Origin: Nonlabens sp. MB-3u-79
Lineage (GTDB): Bacteria > Bacteroidota > Bacteroidia > Flavobacteriales > Flavobacteriaceae
NCBI RefSeq assembly: GCF_002831625.1
Contig: NZ_CP025116.1
Span: 744,001-808,000, forward strand
DNA: 64,000 nt
Direction of reading: 5' to 3'
The notes beneath the pieces are model-generated. The model searched no databases. It saw nothing but the letters and a program-made list of their open reading frames with translations, and was not told where the DNA came from. The position numbers and the translations under genes are program-made. Of this stretch, positions 33,426 to 43,131 are shown piece by piece. Within the stretch, counting starts at the first letter, position 1. Each line of letters opens with the position of its first letter.

Positions 33426-34562
33426 TTATGAATTGTATTTTACTTTGCGCAGTACGCGCAAAGCTTCTTTGTATGCTTTATATGTGTCTGGATAAGCCTT
33501 GAGCAAGTTTTTATACGCCTTCATCTTTTCTACTGGTTCCCCTACGTTATTGAATTGACAAATCAACATGGTTTCTGGCAACTGTCTTAAATCTATCAAT
33601 TCTTGCTCTTTGAGGTCAATACCGTTTGTCATCTTGTTTAAAAGAGATAAGTTAGTGTTGTATATGTGATGTAACGTCCTGCGGTCATAATAGGGCGGAT
33701 TAAACAGGATCTTGTTTTCCAATTGGTAGGTCCCGTTAGGGAAAAACCTCAAGGTCTGTCGCTCCAGTGGGTGGTACTTTTGGTTATCTCCTATTCCTAA
33801 TTCCACAAATTCTAAAATGCTAAAACTATCTTCATCAAACGAAATTTGCACCTCATCAAGCGTGCTATAAAATAGTCGTACTTGTTCATTCACCATTTCA
33901 ATATCTACTCTGGAATAATAGGTCTCGCCATTTTTATGCTTTACTTTTCCTGACCAGCAAATAACAAATTGCTCTTTAAAAACCTTGTATTGTGTTTCCA
34001 GTCCTTGACTTTTACGAGCTAAGAATTCAACCACACTGTCTAAAGTGTGCTCGATATTATTACTCGCTTTTTTTTCTAGTTGTTCGACAATTTGAGAATT
34101 GACATCTTTGATCTCTACATCATAAGCTTTAGGCATAGAAATACTTCCATCTCTAAAGAAAACAGTGCCCCCATAATATTTCCAAATATTTTTACGCAAT
34201 GCAGTAAGCCCATCTTGAGCTCTAATAGTTACTAAGCCCACTACTTTACCAATTTCTAAATGAGGGAAAGCAATATTCTCGTATTGAATAATCGGAGCAT
34301 TAGTCAGATAAGCATTGATCAGGTTTTGCAATTTAGAATCGTCAAAGAAATCGACTCCTATTATACCATTGACCTCATCGTCAATCCCGATGACTATATA
34401 ACTGTTGTTTTTAGGATTGGTGTTGGAAAGTGCGCAAATGTGTTTGAGGAACTTAGCTTTTCCTTCTTTGTTACTAAGATCAATACGTAATTTTTTATCA
34501 TAAAAACTATTCTCGTCGTTATGCGCCAGCAAATTTTTAACTAGAAGTCGTTTATTGATCAT
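33426..34562 (-). CDS. AlbA_2 / Schlafen-like ATP-binding domain protein
   Basis: A 378-residue protein whose first about 150 residues match the Schlafen AlbA_2 type: KKLRIDLSNKEGKAKFLKHICALSNTNP then YIVIGIDDEVNGIIGVDFFDD. The rest is unfamiliar, with a beta-rich middle and a C-terminal helix. AlbA_2 proteins are often nucleic-acid-linked or regulatory, and function is not established. Co-transcribed with the downstream phosphatase gene (3-base gap). Confidence 0.8.
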   Translation of the reverse strand: MINKRLLVKNLLAHNDENSFYDKKLRIDLSNKEGKAKFLKHICALSNTNPKNNSYIVIGIDDEVNGIIGVDFFDDSKLQNLINAYLTNAPIIQYENIAFPHLEIGKVVGLVTIRAQDGLTALRKNIWKYYGGTVFFRDGSISMPKAYDVEIKDVNSQIVEQLEKKASNNIEHTLDSVVEFLARKSQGLETQYKVFKEQFVICWSGKVKHKNGETYYSRVDIEMVNEQVRLFYSTLDEVQISFDEDSFSILEFVELGIGDNQKYHPLERQTLRFFPNGTYQLENKILFNPPYYDRRTLHHIYNTNLSLLNKMTNGIDLKEQELIDLRQLPETMLICQFNNVGEPVEKMKAYKNLLKAYPDTYKAYKEALRVLRKVKYNS

Positions 34563-34853
34563 AACCCCTAAGATAGCTAAAAAGTTAAATGACTACTGCC
34601 CTATAAGGAGATAAGAATAAAGACATCCCTACCACCTTATGGTTAACTGGTCTAGGCAAACCAAAAGTTAAGCAATTGTAATTATGCCTCATACAAAGCA
34701 TTAAGGAAGTTTCTCTACTACAGGCGTCTATAAAGAGTAATTCTAGAAAAATTTCACAATCTTTTGTCAGACTCTAAACATGGGAAACAGCGTTTTAATT
34801 AGTTAGAAACATCTAGTTCCTTAAATAGGAACTAGAATACTATCTTTGCCTCT
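34563..34853. other. Intergenic region before lpxH
   Basis: No gene. A hairpin with 9-base arms, CTAGTTCCT and AGGAACTAG (34813-34835), lies directly upstream of the lpxH -7 box and could be a protein-binding site or a regulator of transcription. Confidence 0.5.
34841..34848 (+). promoter_or_regulatory. Candidate lpxH -7 box, 5 bases from the start codon
   Basis: TATCTTTG matches TAnnTTTG and leaves only 5 bases before the ATG, implying a leaderless or near-leaderless mRNA. Confidence 0.55.
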
Positions 34854-35606
34854 ATGCAAATTCCCGAAGGAAAAAAAATATACTTCTCTAGCGATAACCA
34901 CTTAGGCGCGCCAACTCAAGAATTGAGCAAACCTCGTGAAAGAAAATTTTTAGCTTGGTTGGACCAAGTTAAAGAAGATGCTGCTGCTATCTTTTTATTA
35001 GGTGATTTGTTTGATTTTTGGTTTGAGTATAAGACGGTAGTTCCTAAAAATCAAGTGCGCGTTTTAGGCAAACTGGCTGAAATCGTTGACAGTGGTATTC
35101 CAGTATATTTTTTTGTCGGTAATCATGACTTATGGATGTTTGGTTATTTTGAAGAAGAGTTAGGAATTCCTGTTTATCATACACCTCAAACATTTGAATT
35201 TAATACCAAGAAGTTCTTTATAGGCCATGGCGACGGATTAGGCCCTGGTGATAAAGGTTACAAACGTATGAAGAAAGTGTTTACCAGCCCTTTTTTCCAA
35301 TGGTGTTTCCAATGGATACATCCTGATATTGGGGTACGTATTGCACGACATCTATCCGTAAAAAATAAACTCATCTCAGGTGAAGAGGATGCTCAATTTC
35401 TAGGTGAGGAAAATGAATGGCTTGCTCAGTACGCGAAGCGTAAACTAGAAAAAGAGCATTTTGATTATTTTGTGTTTGGCCATAGACACTTACCTATGGA
35501 AATAAAAGTAGGGGAAACATCTACCTATATCAATCTAGGAGACTGGATTTCTCAATACCGCTATGGCGTATTTGACGGTAAGGATTTTCATCTTATTCAG
35601 TTTTAA
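34854..35606 (+). CDS. lpxH: UDP-2,3-diacylglucosamine diphosphatase
   Basis: Cleaves UDP-2,3-diacylglucosamine to lipid X in lipid A synthesis at the inner membrane. A 250-residue calcineurin-like enzyme with SSDNHLGAP (D14, H16; family usual is SDxHLG), GDLFDFWFEYK, VGNHDLW, FIGHGDGLGPGD and VFGHRHLP. Length is normal for the Bacteroidota type. Monocistronic; followed by a long inverted repeat. Confidence 0.93.
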   Translation: MQIPEGKKIYFSSDNHLGAPTQELSKPRERKFLAWLDQVKEDAAAIFLLGDLFDFWFEYKTVVPKNQVRVLGKLAEIVDSGIPVYFFVGNHDLWMFGYFEEELGIPVYHTPQTFEFNTKKFFIGHGDGLGPGDKGYKRMKKVFTSPFFQWCFQWIHPDIGVRIARHLSVKNKLISGEEDAQFLGEENEWLAQYAKRKLEKEHFDYFVFGHRHLPMEIKVGETSTYINLGDWISQYRYGVFDGKDFHLIQF

Positions 35607-35633
35607 GGTTACCTTATTTTAAAAAAAATAGCC

Positions 35634-35700
35634 CTGTTGAAAAACGAGGCCCTACAAAAGATACTTCAAAAACTATTAGAAACGCTTTGTTTTTCAACAG
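35634..35700 (+). repeat. Long-loop inverted repeat after lpxH
   Basis: Twelve-base exact arms CTGTTGAAAAAC (35634-35645) and GTTTTTCAACAG (35689-35700) with a 43-base loop, 28 bases after the lpxH stop. It may be a 3' end structure or a fossil of a small element. Confidence 0.65.
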
Positions 35701-35873
35701 AATACCGTTTTATCTGCTATATAGAAGTAACTTTTTTTTCTTAAGCTGACAGAATAAAGATTAATAATTTATTAGATTGTTCTTAAGGATTACTTAAATA
35801 GGCAACAGTTAGGCCTTAATAGTAATACATTTCAATATAATTGATAAATGCTGGTTTTTTTAAATTTACAGGT

Positions 35874-36638
35874 ATGGTTAGTGATTTTTCTGAACGAATT
35901 GTTGATCAAATAAAGTCCATAACTCAAGCACCTATAGCCATAGCATTATTAGATAATAATCTAAGATACATAGCACATTCTTCAAAGTGGTCCGACGACT
36001 TTAATTTAGCTTATACTAATATAAAAGAGATGTACCATTACGGTCCTTTTCCTGCACTAAGTAATGAATGGAAAAAAGTGCAACAGCGCGTACTTAAAGG
36101 CTCCGAAGAGTACTATGATGAAGAGCTGTTAATAACAACAGACGGCAAGCAGCGGTGGATAAAATGGAATATGAAGCCTTGGCGCAATTATCACAATAAT
36201 ATCTCTGGGGTGATCATGGTAACTGAAGATGTAACCGAAGCAGTCCAACTAAAGAGAAGAAATCAGTATAAAGGTGACTTGCTTTTTAAGGAATGCTTAC
36301 GGGAACATATAGGCACATGGGAATACGATCATATAAGAGGCGAGTTGCATTGGTCAGATGCGACAAGAGCCATACACAAGACACCTATGGGTTTTATTCC
36401 AAAAGCAGACGAAGCACTCAAATTTTATAAATCTGGGGAATCTCGTGAGAAAATTACAGAAGCTTTTTTCCAAGCAATTACTAAGGGGACTTCTTACGAT
36501 CTTGAATTGGAGTTAACAACTGCAAAAGGAACTCCTATTTGGGTTAGAGTTGTAGGGATAAGTGAATTTATCAACGGTATATGTTTACGTCAGTATGGAA
36601 CATTAGAAGATATTACTTATAGAATAAATAAGGAATAA
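35874..36638 (+). CDS. Orphan double-PAS sensor protein
   Basis: A 254-residue cytoplasmic protein started at the ATG at 35874 (MVSDFSERIVDQ); a longer frame opens with TTG at 35841 but lacks support. Two PAS domains: first about residues 15-125 (IAIALLDNNLRYIAHSSKW to ISGVIMVTEDVTE), second about 140-250 (HIGTWEYDHIRGELHWSDATRAIH to GTLEDITYRI). There is no kinase, GGDEF, HTH or other output domain. It probably signals by protein contact; no partner is apparent nearby. Confidence 0.85.
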   Translation: MVSDFSERIVDQIKSITQAPIAIALLDNNLRYIAHSSKWSDDFNLAYTNIKEMYHYGPFPALSNEWKKVQQRVLKGSEEYYDEELLITTDGKQRWIKWNMKPWRNYHNNISGVIMVTEDVTEAVQLKRRNQYKGDLLFKECLREHIGTWEYDHIRGELHWSDATRAIHKTPMGFIPKADEALKFYKSGESREKITEAFFQAITKGTSYDLELELTTAKGTPIWVRVVGISEFINGICLRQYGTLEDITYRINKE

Positions 36639-36732
36639 TATAACATTCAAAAAGAAGTATATCTAAACGTCTCATAGATCCATTTAACGATCTTTGTCTG
36701 GTCATTTAAAGTTTTGTCTTAAAATCACAGTC

Positions 36733-37092
36733 ATGGGAAATTCAACTATAAAACCTGCTTTTTTTAGCATCATGTTTATACTAACTTCTTTGTTGTCAGT
36801 TGCTCAAGAAATGATAACAGAGAACAAAGTCTCCTCTAATACATTAGACGAAATTACCTTAATCGTTAAAAAGTCTTCTTTTAAAAACGACGCAGTATTT
36901 CTTGAAAATAAAAACTATTTGCGTAAAGCAGCACGACTCAGTCAAGGTGATATGGACATCTTTAAAAATCAAATTAGAAAAACCGTTCGTTCCTTCAAAG
37001 ATATTAGTGATATTAGATGGGGGGAACTTTACGATGCCTCTAAACTAGTTACTTTTTTAGGAAAGGTCGAAGAATTACCTTCTGTCCTTTAA
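36733..37092 (+). CDS. Small exported protein, unknown function
   Basis: A 119-residue protein from the ATG at 36733 (MGNSTIKPAFFSIMFILTSLLSVAQ), which places a proper signal peptide at the N-terminus; an earlier ATG at 36694 would hide it. The mature part is helical and charged (LRKAARLSQGDMDIFKNQIRKTVRSFKD). No family recognised. Its stop overlaps the 3' end of recJ on the other strand by 4 bases. Confidence 0.6.
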   Translation: MGNSTIKPAFFSIMFILTSLLSVAQEMITENKVSSNTLDEITLIVKKSSFKNDAVFLENKNYLRKAARLSQGDMDIFKNQIRKTVRSFKDISDIRWGELYDASKLVTFLGKVEELPSVL

Positions 37093-38786
37093 GAGTTAAG
37101 ATCTCTTAAACGCAGCTGTAAAGAAGTACTTCCCTGCCACTCATTTTCATCGATAGAATAAGCAATATCGAACTTTTTACCGTCGGCAATATGCTCATAT
37201 TTACTTCCCATATTAAAACCTATAGCATTAAATGCAATGCTTTCCCCTTTTTTTGTGGCAACTTTAATTTTAAGATGGTCTTCCTCTTTACCTACACATT
37301 TACCATAACCTGTATCGACCACATTTTTAGTCATAAAAACTGGGGTCATATTTCCTGGGCCAAATGGCGCCATTTGCTGCAGAATACGATAAAACTTAGG
37401 TGTAATGTGCTCTAGTGGAAGTTTAGAGTCTATATGAATCTCTGGGGTTAAATGTTGTTTTTCTATAGTGGCAGCTACTACTTCTTCAAAGCGAGCTTTA
37501 AACTTTTCGTAATTCTCTGGTAATAGTGTGAGCCCAGCGGCATACATGTGTCCCCCAAATTGCTCGATATAATCAGCACATTGTTCCAGGGCATTATACA
37601 CATCAAAACCTTTGACACTACGCGCGCTTGCCGCAAGCTGATCACCCGATTTAGTGAATACTAATGTAGGTCGGTAATAATTTTCTATTAATCTAGAGGC
37701 CACTATTCCTATCACGCCCTTATGCCAGCTTTCGTCGTAGACTACGCTCGTAAATGTATCTTCTTCTTTATTAGTTATAATTTGCTGTATGGCTTCTTGC
37801 GTTATGGATTGGTCCAGTTCTCTTCTATCTGAATTATAGTTCTCAATCGATGCTGCAAATTCTTGTGCTTTTTCTAAATCTGTTTCTTTGAGCAGCTCTA
37901 CTGCATGAAGTCCATGCTTCATTCTTCCAGCAGCGTTGATGCGGGGAGCAATGGTAAAAACTACGTCCGTAATCGTAAGTTTTGTTTTGTTTAAATTGGC
38001 GATAATCGCCTCAAAACCTGCTCGCGGGCTCGTATTAATAACATTAAGGCCGTGATAAGCAAGAATTCTATTTTCCCCGGTCATGGGTACAATATCTGCT
38101 CCTATTGCCGTAGCCACTAAATCTAAATAAGGTATCAAAATTTCAAATTCCCAATCGTTTGCAATGGTTAACGCCTGACATAATTTAAAACCAACACCAC
38201 AACCGCACAATTCGTCATAAGGATAAGAGCAATCTGGGCGTTTAGGGTCGAGAATTGCTACAGCATCTGGCAGTTCTTTCCCTGGTCTGTGGTGATCGCA
38301 AATAATAAAGTCGATCCCTTTTTCTTTAGCATAAGCTACTTTATCGATGGCTTTTATACCACAATCTAAGGCAATGATAAGCGAGAAATCATTGTCAGCT
38401 GCAAAGTCAACTCCTTTAAAACTGACTCCATAACCTTCCTCATAACGGTCGGGAATATAAGTAGAAACACGGTCGTAGAAACTTTCAAGAAAAGTGGACA
38501 TCAATGCCACACTAGTAGTTCCATCTACATCATAGTCACCGTAAACAAGGATGTTCTCATTGTTACCTACTGCTTTTTGAATCCGCTTTACTGCTAGGTC
38601 CATATCCTTCATAAGATAAGGGTCATGGAGTTCTTCTAGGTCAGGTCTAAAATAGGATCTCGCTTTCGCGAAAGCGTCCACACCACGCTGCACTAACAAA
38701 CCAGCAAGAAAAGGATCAATGCCTAGTTCCTGAGCAAGTTGTTGTTGTTTTTGAGAATCTGGTATGGGTTTTAGAGTCCAGCGCAT
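37089..38786 (-). CDS. recJ: Single-stranded-DNA-specific exonuclease RecJ
   Basis: 5'-3' exonuclease for single-stranded DNA in recombination and mismatch repair. The 565-residue protein has the DHH-family motifs DYDVDGTTS (84-92), DCGIKA (141-146), CDHHRPG (163-169) and the DHHA1 part with SARSVKGFDVYNAL and GGHMYAAGLTL. The dispersed palindrome is read in frame as AFAKA at residues 38-42, before the catalytic core. Appears monocistronic. Confidence 0.96.
   Translation of the reverse strand: MRWTLKPIPDSQKQQQLAQELGIDPFLAGLLVQRGVDAFAKARSYFRPDLEELHDPYLMKDMDLAVKRIQKAVGNNENILVYGDYDVDGTTSVALMSTFLESFYDRVSTYIPDRYEEGYGVSFKGVDFAADNDFSLIIALDCGIKAIDKVAYAKEKGIDFIICDHHRPGKELPDAVAILDPKRPDCSYPYDELCGCGVGFKLCQALTIANDWEFEILIPYLDLVATAIGADIVPMTGENRILAYHGLNVINTSPRAGFEAIIANLNKTKLTITDVVFTIAPRINAAGRMKHGLHAVELLKETDLEKAQEFAASIENYNSDRRELDQSITQEAIQQIITNKEEDTFTSVVYDESWHKGVIGIVASRLIENYYRPTLVFTKSGDQLAASARSVKGFDVYNALEQCADYIEQFGGHMYAAGLTLLPENYEKFKARFEEVVAATIEKQHLTPEIHIDSKLPLEHITPKFYRILQQMAPFGPGNMTPVFMTKNVVDTGYGKCVGKEEDHLKIKVATKKGESIAFNAIGFNMGSKYEHIADGKKFDIAYSIDENEWQGSTSLQLRLRDLNS
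38662..38675. repeat. Dispersed palindrome inside recJ (frame AFAKA)
   Basis: Exact core GCTTTCGCGAAAGC read through as residues 38-42 of RecJ. Confidence 0.95.
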
Positions 38787-38910
38787 TTGGTAAAGATAAG
38801 ATGTAAAAAAGAGTCATGGAATATAAATGTGACTTACCCGTTTCTCTTTAGCGACCTTTCCATTATCTTTATTACGTAAATTACACAACCAACCTTACAA
38901 AATTTCAAGA

Positions 38911-39501
38911 ATGCCATTAGTAAACCCATTAGATGCTAGTCATGATACTGAAACAGCAGCACTAGCCGATTTCTTCAACGAGACTTTAGGGTTTTGTCCT
39001 AATTCTGTATTGACCATGCAGCACCGCCCAGCCATATCAAAAGCTTTTATCAACCTAAATAAAGCCGTAATGGCAAACGAGGGTCGTGTCACTAGCGCAT
39101 TGAAAAGAATGATCGCTTGGGTTTCTAGCAATGCTACTGGATGCAGGTACTGTCAAGCGCACGCCATAAGAGCTGCAGAACGTTATGGAGCAGAACAGGA
39201 ACAACTGGATAACATCTGGGAATACCGCACGCACGCTGCTTTTAACGAAGCAGAACGTGCTGCTTTAGATTTTTCTTTAGCCGCTAGCCAGGTACCCAAC
39301 GCCGTAGATCAAACTATAAAAGAACGTTTACACCAGTATTGGAATGAAGGGGAGATAGTAGAAATGCTAGGGGTGATATCACTCTTCGGTTACCTCAACA
39401 GGTGGAATGATTCAATGGGTACCACTTTAGAAAATGATGCCATAGAGAGCGGCAATCAATATTTAGGGAAACATGGTTTTGAGGTGGGAAAGCATGTGTA
39501 A
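38911..39501 (+). CDS. AhpD/carboxymuconolactone-decarboxylase-like peroxidase-related protein
   Basis: A 196-residue all-helical protein with the redox motif CRYCQAH (C78, C81, H84) inside the conserved helix, as in AhpD-like alkylhydroperoxidase proteins of the uncharacterised peroxidase-related subfamily. Likely cytoplasmic and redox-active in oxidative stress. Monocistronic, converging with the next gene across 10 bases. Confidence 0.88.
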   Translation: MPLVNPLDASHDTETAALADFFNETLGFCPNSVLTMQHRPAISKAFINLNKAVMANEGRVTSALKRMIAWVSSNATGCRYCQAHAIRAAERYGAEQEQLDNIWEYRTHAAFNEAERAALDFSLAASQVPNAVDQTIKERLHQYWNEGEIVEMLGVISLFGYLNRWNDSMGTTLENDAIESGNQYLGKHGFEVGKHV

Positions 39502-39511
39502 CTGAATGAGT

Positions 39512-40339
39512 TTATCCTTTTACAAACTCCATAACCTGATCCTTTCCATCAGTAGTGTGCTCAATAGAAAAACCGCCTGCAGTTTTATAACCTACACCTA
39601 TAAAGTTAGTCGTTACTGCAAGATAACAACCTCCCTTACTCTTCTTTAAGGTTCCTATGATCATATCACCTCTGAAAATAGTATAGCCTTCAGTAGAGCT
39701 CCTTAATGAAAAAGAATTATCTGTGGTTGCATAGTCCTTTTTTAGTCGTGTTACTTGAGATTGCATCGCAACTGCCGCTGCATCTATAACTTGGCGATCC
39801 TTTACTTGCTCATCAAATTCAGGGACTTTTCCAGCAATAGTAGTTACTTCTGCTGGTTGTTGAATTCCTATTTTTTCTTCATTAGCTACTTGCTCATCTA
39901 CTACTACTTTAGGCGTGTACTTATAATCTACCTCATCAAAAGAAGTCATCGCATCTCTTAATGCTTCAAAATAGGCTCTATCGTTAGATTTGGTAGTCCC
40001 TACTCCTTTTTTACTAGTAAAAACAACAGTCCCTGTACAATCCACCAATTGCAATACCATAAATATCCGAAGGGTTCCTGATTTATCCACTTTTAATTGA
40101 AGTGCGTTGCACTCGCCACGGTTCATATCTGCTGGAAGAACTTCAGAATTTCTGAATGCTATAAAGTTGTGTTTTTTAAGTTCAAATACGACCAGCTCAT
40201 TAAAGCTGTATTCATTAGCCTCATTTTGAAACTCGTACTGATTATTTACAATAATATATTTATATTGATTCAGCGCTACATCTTGTGCGTTTGCAAACAA
40301 TGATGTTGTAATAAATAAAAATAAGAATAGTTGTTTCAT
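39512..40339 (-). CDS. Exported protein, unknown function
   Basis: A 275-residue protein with signal peptide MKQLFLFLFITTSLFANAQ. The N-terminal region (YKYIIVNNQYEFQNEANEYSFNELVVFELKKH) and LVDCTGTVVFTSKKGVGTTKSNDRAYFEALRDA look like a conserved flavobacterial periplasmic or outer-membrane protein family with no assigned role; the C-terminal part (STEGYTIFRGDMIIGTLKK) is beta-rich. No neighbours on the same strand. Confidence 0.75.
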   Translation of the reverse strand: MKQLFLFLFITTSLFANAQDVALNQYKYIIVNNQYEFQNEANEYSFNELVVFELKKHNFIAFRNSEVLPADMNRGECNALQLKVDKSGTLRIFMVLQLVDCTGTVVFTSKKGVGTTKSNDRAYFEALRDAMTSFDEVDYKYTPKVVVDEQVANEEKIGIQQPAEVTTIAGKVPEFDEQVKDRQVIDAAAVAMQSQVTRLKKDYATTDNSFSLRSSTEGYTIFRGDMIIGTLKKSKGGCYLAVTTNFIGVGYKTAGGFSIEHTTDGKDQVMEFVKG

Positions 40340-40620
40340 AAGACTTGTAACTTACATTATTAGGGCTTTCCTAGAACGATTCCATTCTATTGATGTTGTC
40401 GGGAATATAGGTTTCTGTTTTCTTAAAAGAATAAAAGTTGATGCTCCTCTTCCATAGGGCCGAAAGTGGAAAAATACAAATTAACTAAGAACTAAAGAGT
40501 CATACTAGAATCAAAATATCCTTAACAACTCTAATAAACAAGTCTAATTTATGAACAATACTTCGTAAAAATACACTGAAACCCTACCTTTGAAACTTAC
40601 ACGCCATTCCAACCAATCTC
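40340..40620. other. Divergent intergenic region before recQ
   Basis: AT-rich, with no gene or repeat seen apart from the recQ -7 box at 40585-40592. Confidence 0.5.
40585..40592 (+). promoter_or_regulatory. Candidate recQ -7 box
   Basis: TACCTTTG matches TAnnTTTG, 28 bases before the recQ ATG; TTCG lies at about the -33 position. Confidence 0.55.
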
Positions 40621-42783
40621 ATGAAAAAATTAGAACTCCTTAAAAAGTACTTTGGTTACGACAGTTTCCGACCACTGCAAGAACAAGTTATAGACGATGT
40701 TATTGCTGGTAAAGACCTTATGGTAGTCATGCCTACCGGTGGAGGGAAATCTATGTGTTTCCAGTTACCTTCCTTATTGTTGGATGGTATCACCTTAGTG
40801 GTCTCGCCATTAATTGCCTTGATGAAAGATCAGGTAGATGCATTGCGGGCTAATGGTATCTCTGCTTCTTATTTTAACAGCTCCCAAGATGTCACACAGC
40901 AACAAGAAATGCTGGAAGAATTGCGTTCTGGAAGCTTAAAACTTATATATGTGGCTCCAGAAAGCATAGGGCTACTCAACAATCACTTGCAAGAAATACC
41001 TGTTTCTTTGATCGCGGTAGATGAGGCGCACTGCATTTCTACATGGGGGCATGATTTTAGACCCGCCTACACGCAACTTGCTTATTTTAAAACCAGCTTT
41101 CCAGAGGCTAATCTCATCGCTCTAACCGCAACCGCAGATCGAGCTACAAGAGCAGATATCAAAAAGCAATTGGGTATTCAAAATGCAGAAGAATATGTCG
41201 CCTCTTTTGATAGGCCTAATCTAACCTTAGAAGTACGCCCAGGAAACAATCGTTTACAGCAAATACGTCGCTTTCTTCAAAAGAATAAAGGGGAGTCTGG
41301 AATTATTTATTGTTTAAGTAGAAAAACCTGTGAAAGCCTTGCTAGTAAAATTGCTGCTTACGGTTTTGACGCAGCGGCTTACCATGCAGGATTGAGTCAC
41401 GAAGAGCGAGAGAATGTACAAGAAAAATTTATCAAAGACGATCTTAAAATAGTCTGTGCAACCATTGCTTTTGGAATGGGAATCGATAAATCCAATGTCC
41501 GCTTTGTATTGCACTACAACATGCCTAAAAATATAGAAGGCTATTATCAAGAGATAGGTCGTGCGGGTCGTGATGGCGTTAATTCTCATGCATTATTATT
41601 TCATAGTTATGCAGACATGATCCAACTGCGTAAATTTGCAGAAGGCAGCGGTAATGCAGAGGTTCAGATAGCAAAGCTAGAACGCATGAAGCAATTTGCT
41701 GAGGCCTTAACTTGTAGAAGAAAGATGTTGCTTTCTTACTTCAATGAATATCTTGACGAAGACTGCGGCAATTGTGATGTTTGCCTCAATAAACCAGACT
41801 TTTTTGACGCCACTTTATCAGCACAAAAAGCATTGAGTGCGGTAATTAGAACTGGGGAAAAAGCATCTCTTAATCTACTCATAGATGTGTTGCGTGGAGC
41901 GCAAAATGCAGCGGTCATAGAAAGTGGGTTCCAGCAAATAAAAACCTATGGTGCAGGAAAAGAGACCTCTTGGAACGACTGGCAACAATTTATTGTGCAA
42001 ATGATCAATCAAGGACTGGTAGAAATTGCTTTCCATGAATTCAATCATTTAAAGATAACACCACAGGGGAAAGAAGTGCTTTTTGATGGACGCAAGGTGT
42101 CCCTGGCGGTGATTCCTAAACCAGAAGAACTGGCTGCCAAAAGAGCGCAACACACCCAAGAAGAACTACCTACAGAGGTCAACCGCGATCTCTACGAAAC
42201 ATTGCGCAAAACTAGGCTCCAACTCGCAAACGCCGGCAATCTAGCTCCGTATATGGTTTTCAGTGATGCAACACTAAAGGATATGGCTGCTAGAATACCA
42301 CTAGACGATAATGAATTTGCAGATATTACTGGTGTAGGAAGTCATAAGCACGATACTTATGGTGTACCGTTTCTTAAAATAATCTCTGAATTCAAAGATT
42401 CCCGCACAGATGATTTCATCTATAGAGAGGAAATCGCAAAGCCTAAGCGTCAAAAGAAAAAAGTGTCGGGCCCTAAAAAGGATACGGTTATGGAAAGTGT
42501 CAAGCTTTTTTGGGATGGAAAAACGATCAAAGACATTGCCGAAATAAGAGGCTTCCAATCATCAACCATCATGGCACATCTCACTAAAAGGTATGAGTCT
42601 CATAACGATATTGATCTTGAAAAGCTCATTGACGGCAAAGATTACGACCTCATCGCCGCTGACTTTGAAAAAATAAAAAATGAAGAAAGTCTTAAAACCG
42701 TTTTTGAACATTTTGACGGTAAAATAGATTATGGCTCCTTGCGTATAGGCCTTTCTTTATTAAAAGAAAAAACGAAGGCTTAA
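40621..42783 (+). CDS. recQ: ATP-dependent DNA helicase RecQ
   Basis: 3'-5' DNA helicase of recombination repair. The 720-residue protein has Walker A MPTGGGKSM (38-46), the DEAH box (134-137), helicase motif VI in IGRAGRDG, the zinc cysteines (CRRKMLLSYF to CGNCDVC), an RQC winged helix, an HRDC domain (about 525-600) and a C-terminal HTH_40-type domain (VKLFWDGKTIKDIAEIRG), as usual in Bacteroidota RecQ. Monocistronic. Confidence 0.97.
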   Translation: MKKLELLKKYFGYDSFRPLQEQVIDDVIAGKDLMVVMPTGGGKSMCFQLPSLLLDGITLVVSPLIALMKDQVDALRANGISASYFNSSQDVTQQQEMLEELRSGSLKLIYVAPESIGLLNNHLQEIPVSLIAVDEAHCISTWGHDFRPAYTQLAYFKTSFPEANLIALTATADRATRADIKKQLGIQNAEEYVASFDRPNLTLEVRPGNNRLQQIRRFLQKNKGESGIIYCLSRKTCESLASKIAAYGFDAAAYHAGLSHEERENVQEKFIKDDLKIVCATIAFGMGIDKSNVRFVLHYNMPKNIEGYYQEIGRAGRDGVNSHALLFHSYADMIQLRKFAEGSGNAEVQIAKLERMKQFAEALTCRRKMLLSYFNEYLDEDCGNCDVCLNKPDFFDATLSAQKALSAVIRTGEKASLNLLIDVLRGAQNAAVIESGFQQIKTYGAGKETSWNDWQQFIVQMINQGLVEIAFHEFNHLKITPQGKEVLFDGRKVSLAVIPKPEELAAKRAQHTQEELPTEVNRDLYETLRKTRLQLANAGNLAPYMVFSDATLKDMAARIPLDDNEFADITGVGSHKHDTYGVPFLKIISEFKDSRTDDFIYREEIAKPKRQKKKVSGPKKDTVMESVKLFWDGKTIKDIAEIRGFQSSTIMAHLTKRYESHNDIDLEKLIDGKDYDLIAADFEKIKNEESLKTVFEHFDGKIDYGSLRIGLSLLKEKTKA

Positions 42784-43131
42784 CATTAAGGAGCCCCCTT
42801 TTTAACTTCTTTCTACAAGACTTGACTATAAAAACACATAATGAAGACTGCTCTCTATAATAATAGGAAGAGTCAGATTCTACTCTATATAAAGGTGTCT
42901 CCATAACACCTGGACGTTGCTTATACATATAGTTAGCACATTTGTCAGAAAATGAAATACTTCAAAGTAAAATAGAGTAACTTTATGGAGAGAAATTTGT
43001 TTATAAAATTGAGGTGTTAACTATAAATGCCTTGTAATCATTCATTTAAAATTTATGATGATGGGTAAAAAAATAGTACTAGAACAACTATTTCTAACTT
43101 TTAAAATGAATGATTAATTAAAAAGATCTGT
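42784..43131. other. Intergenic region after recQ
   Basis: About 350 AT-rich bases; no terminator hairpin, repeat or gene that I can support. Confidence 0.5.
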
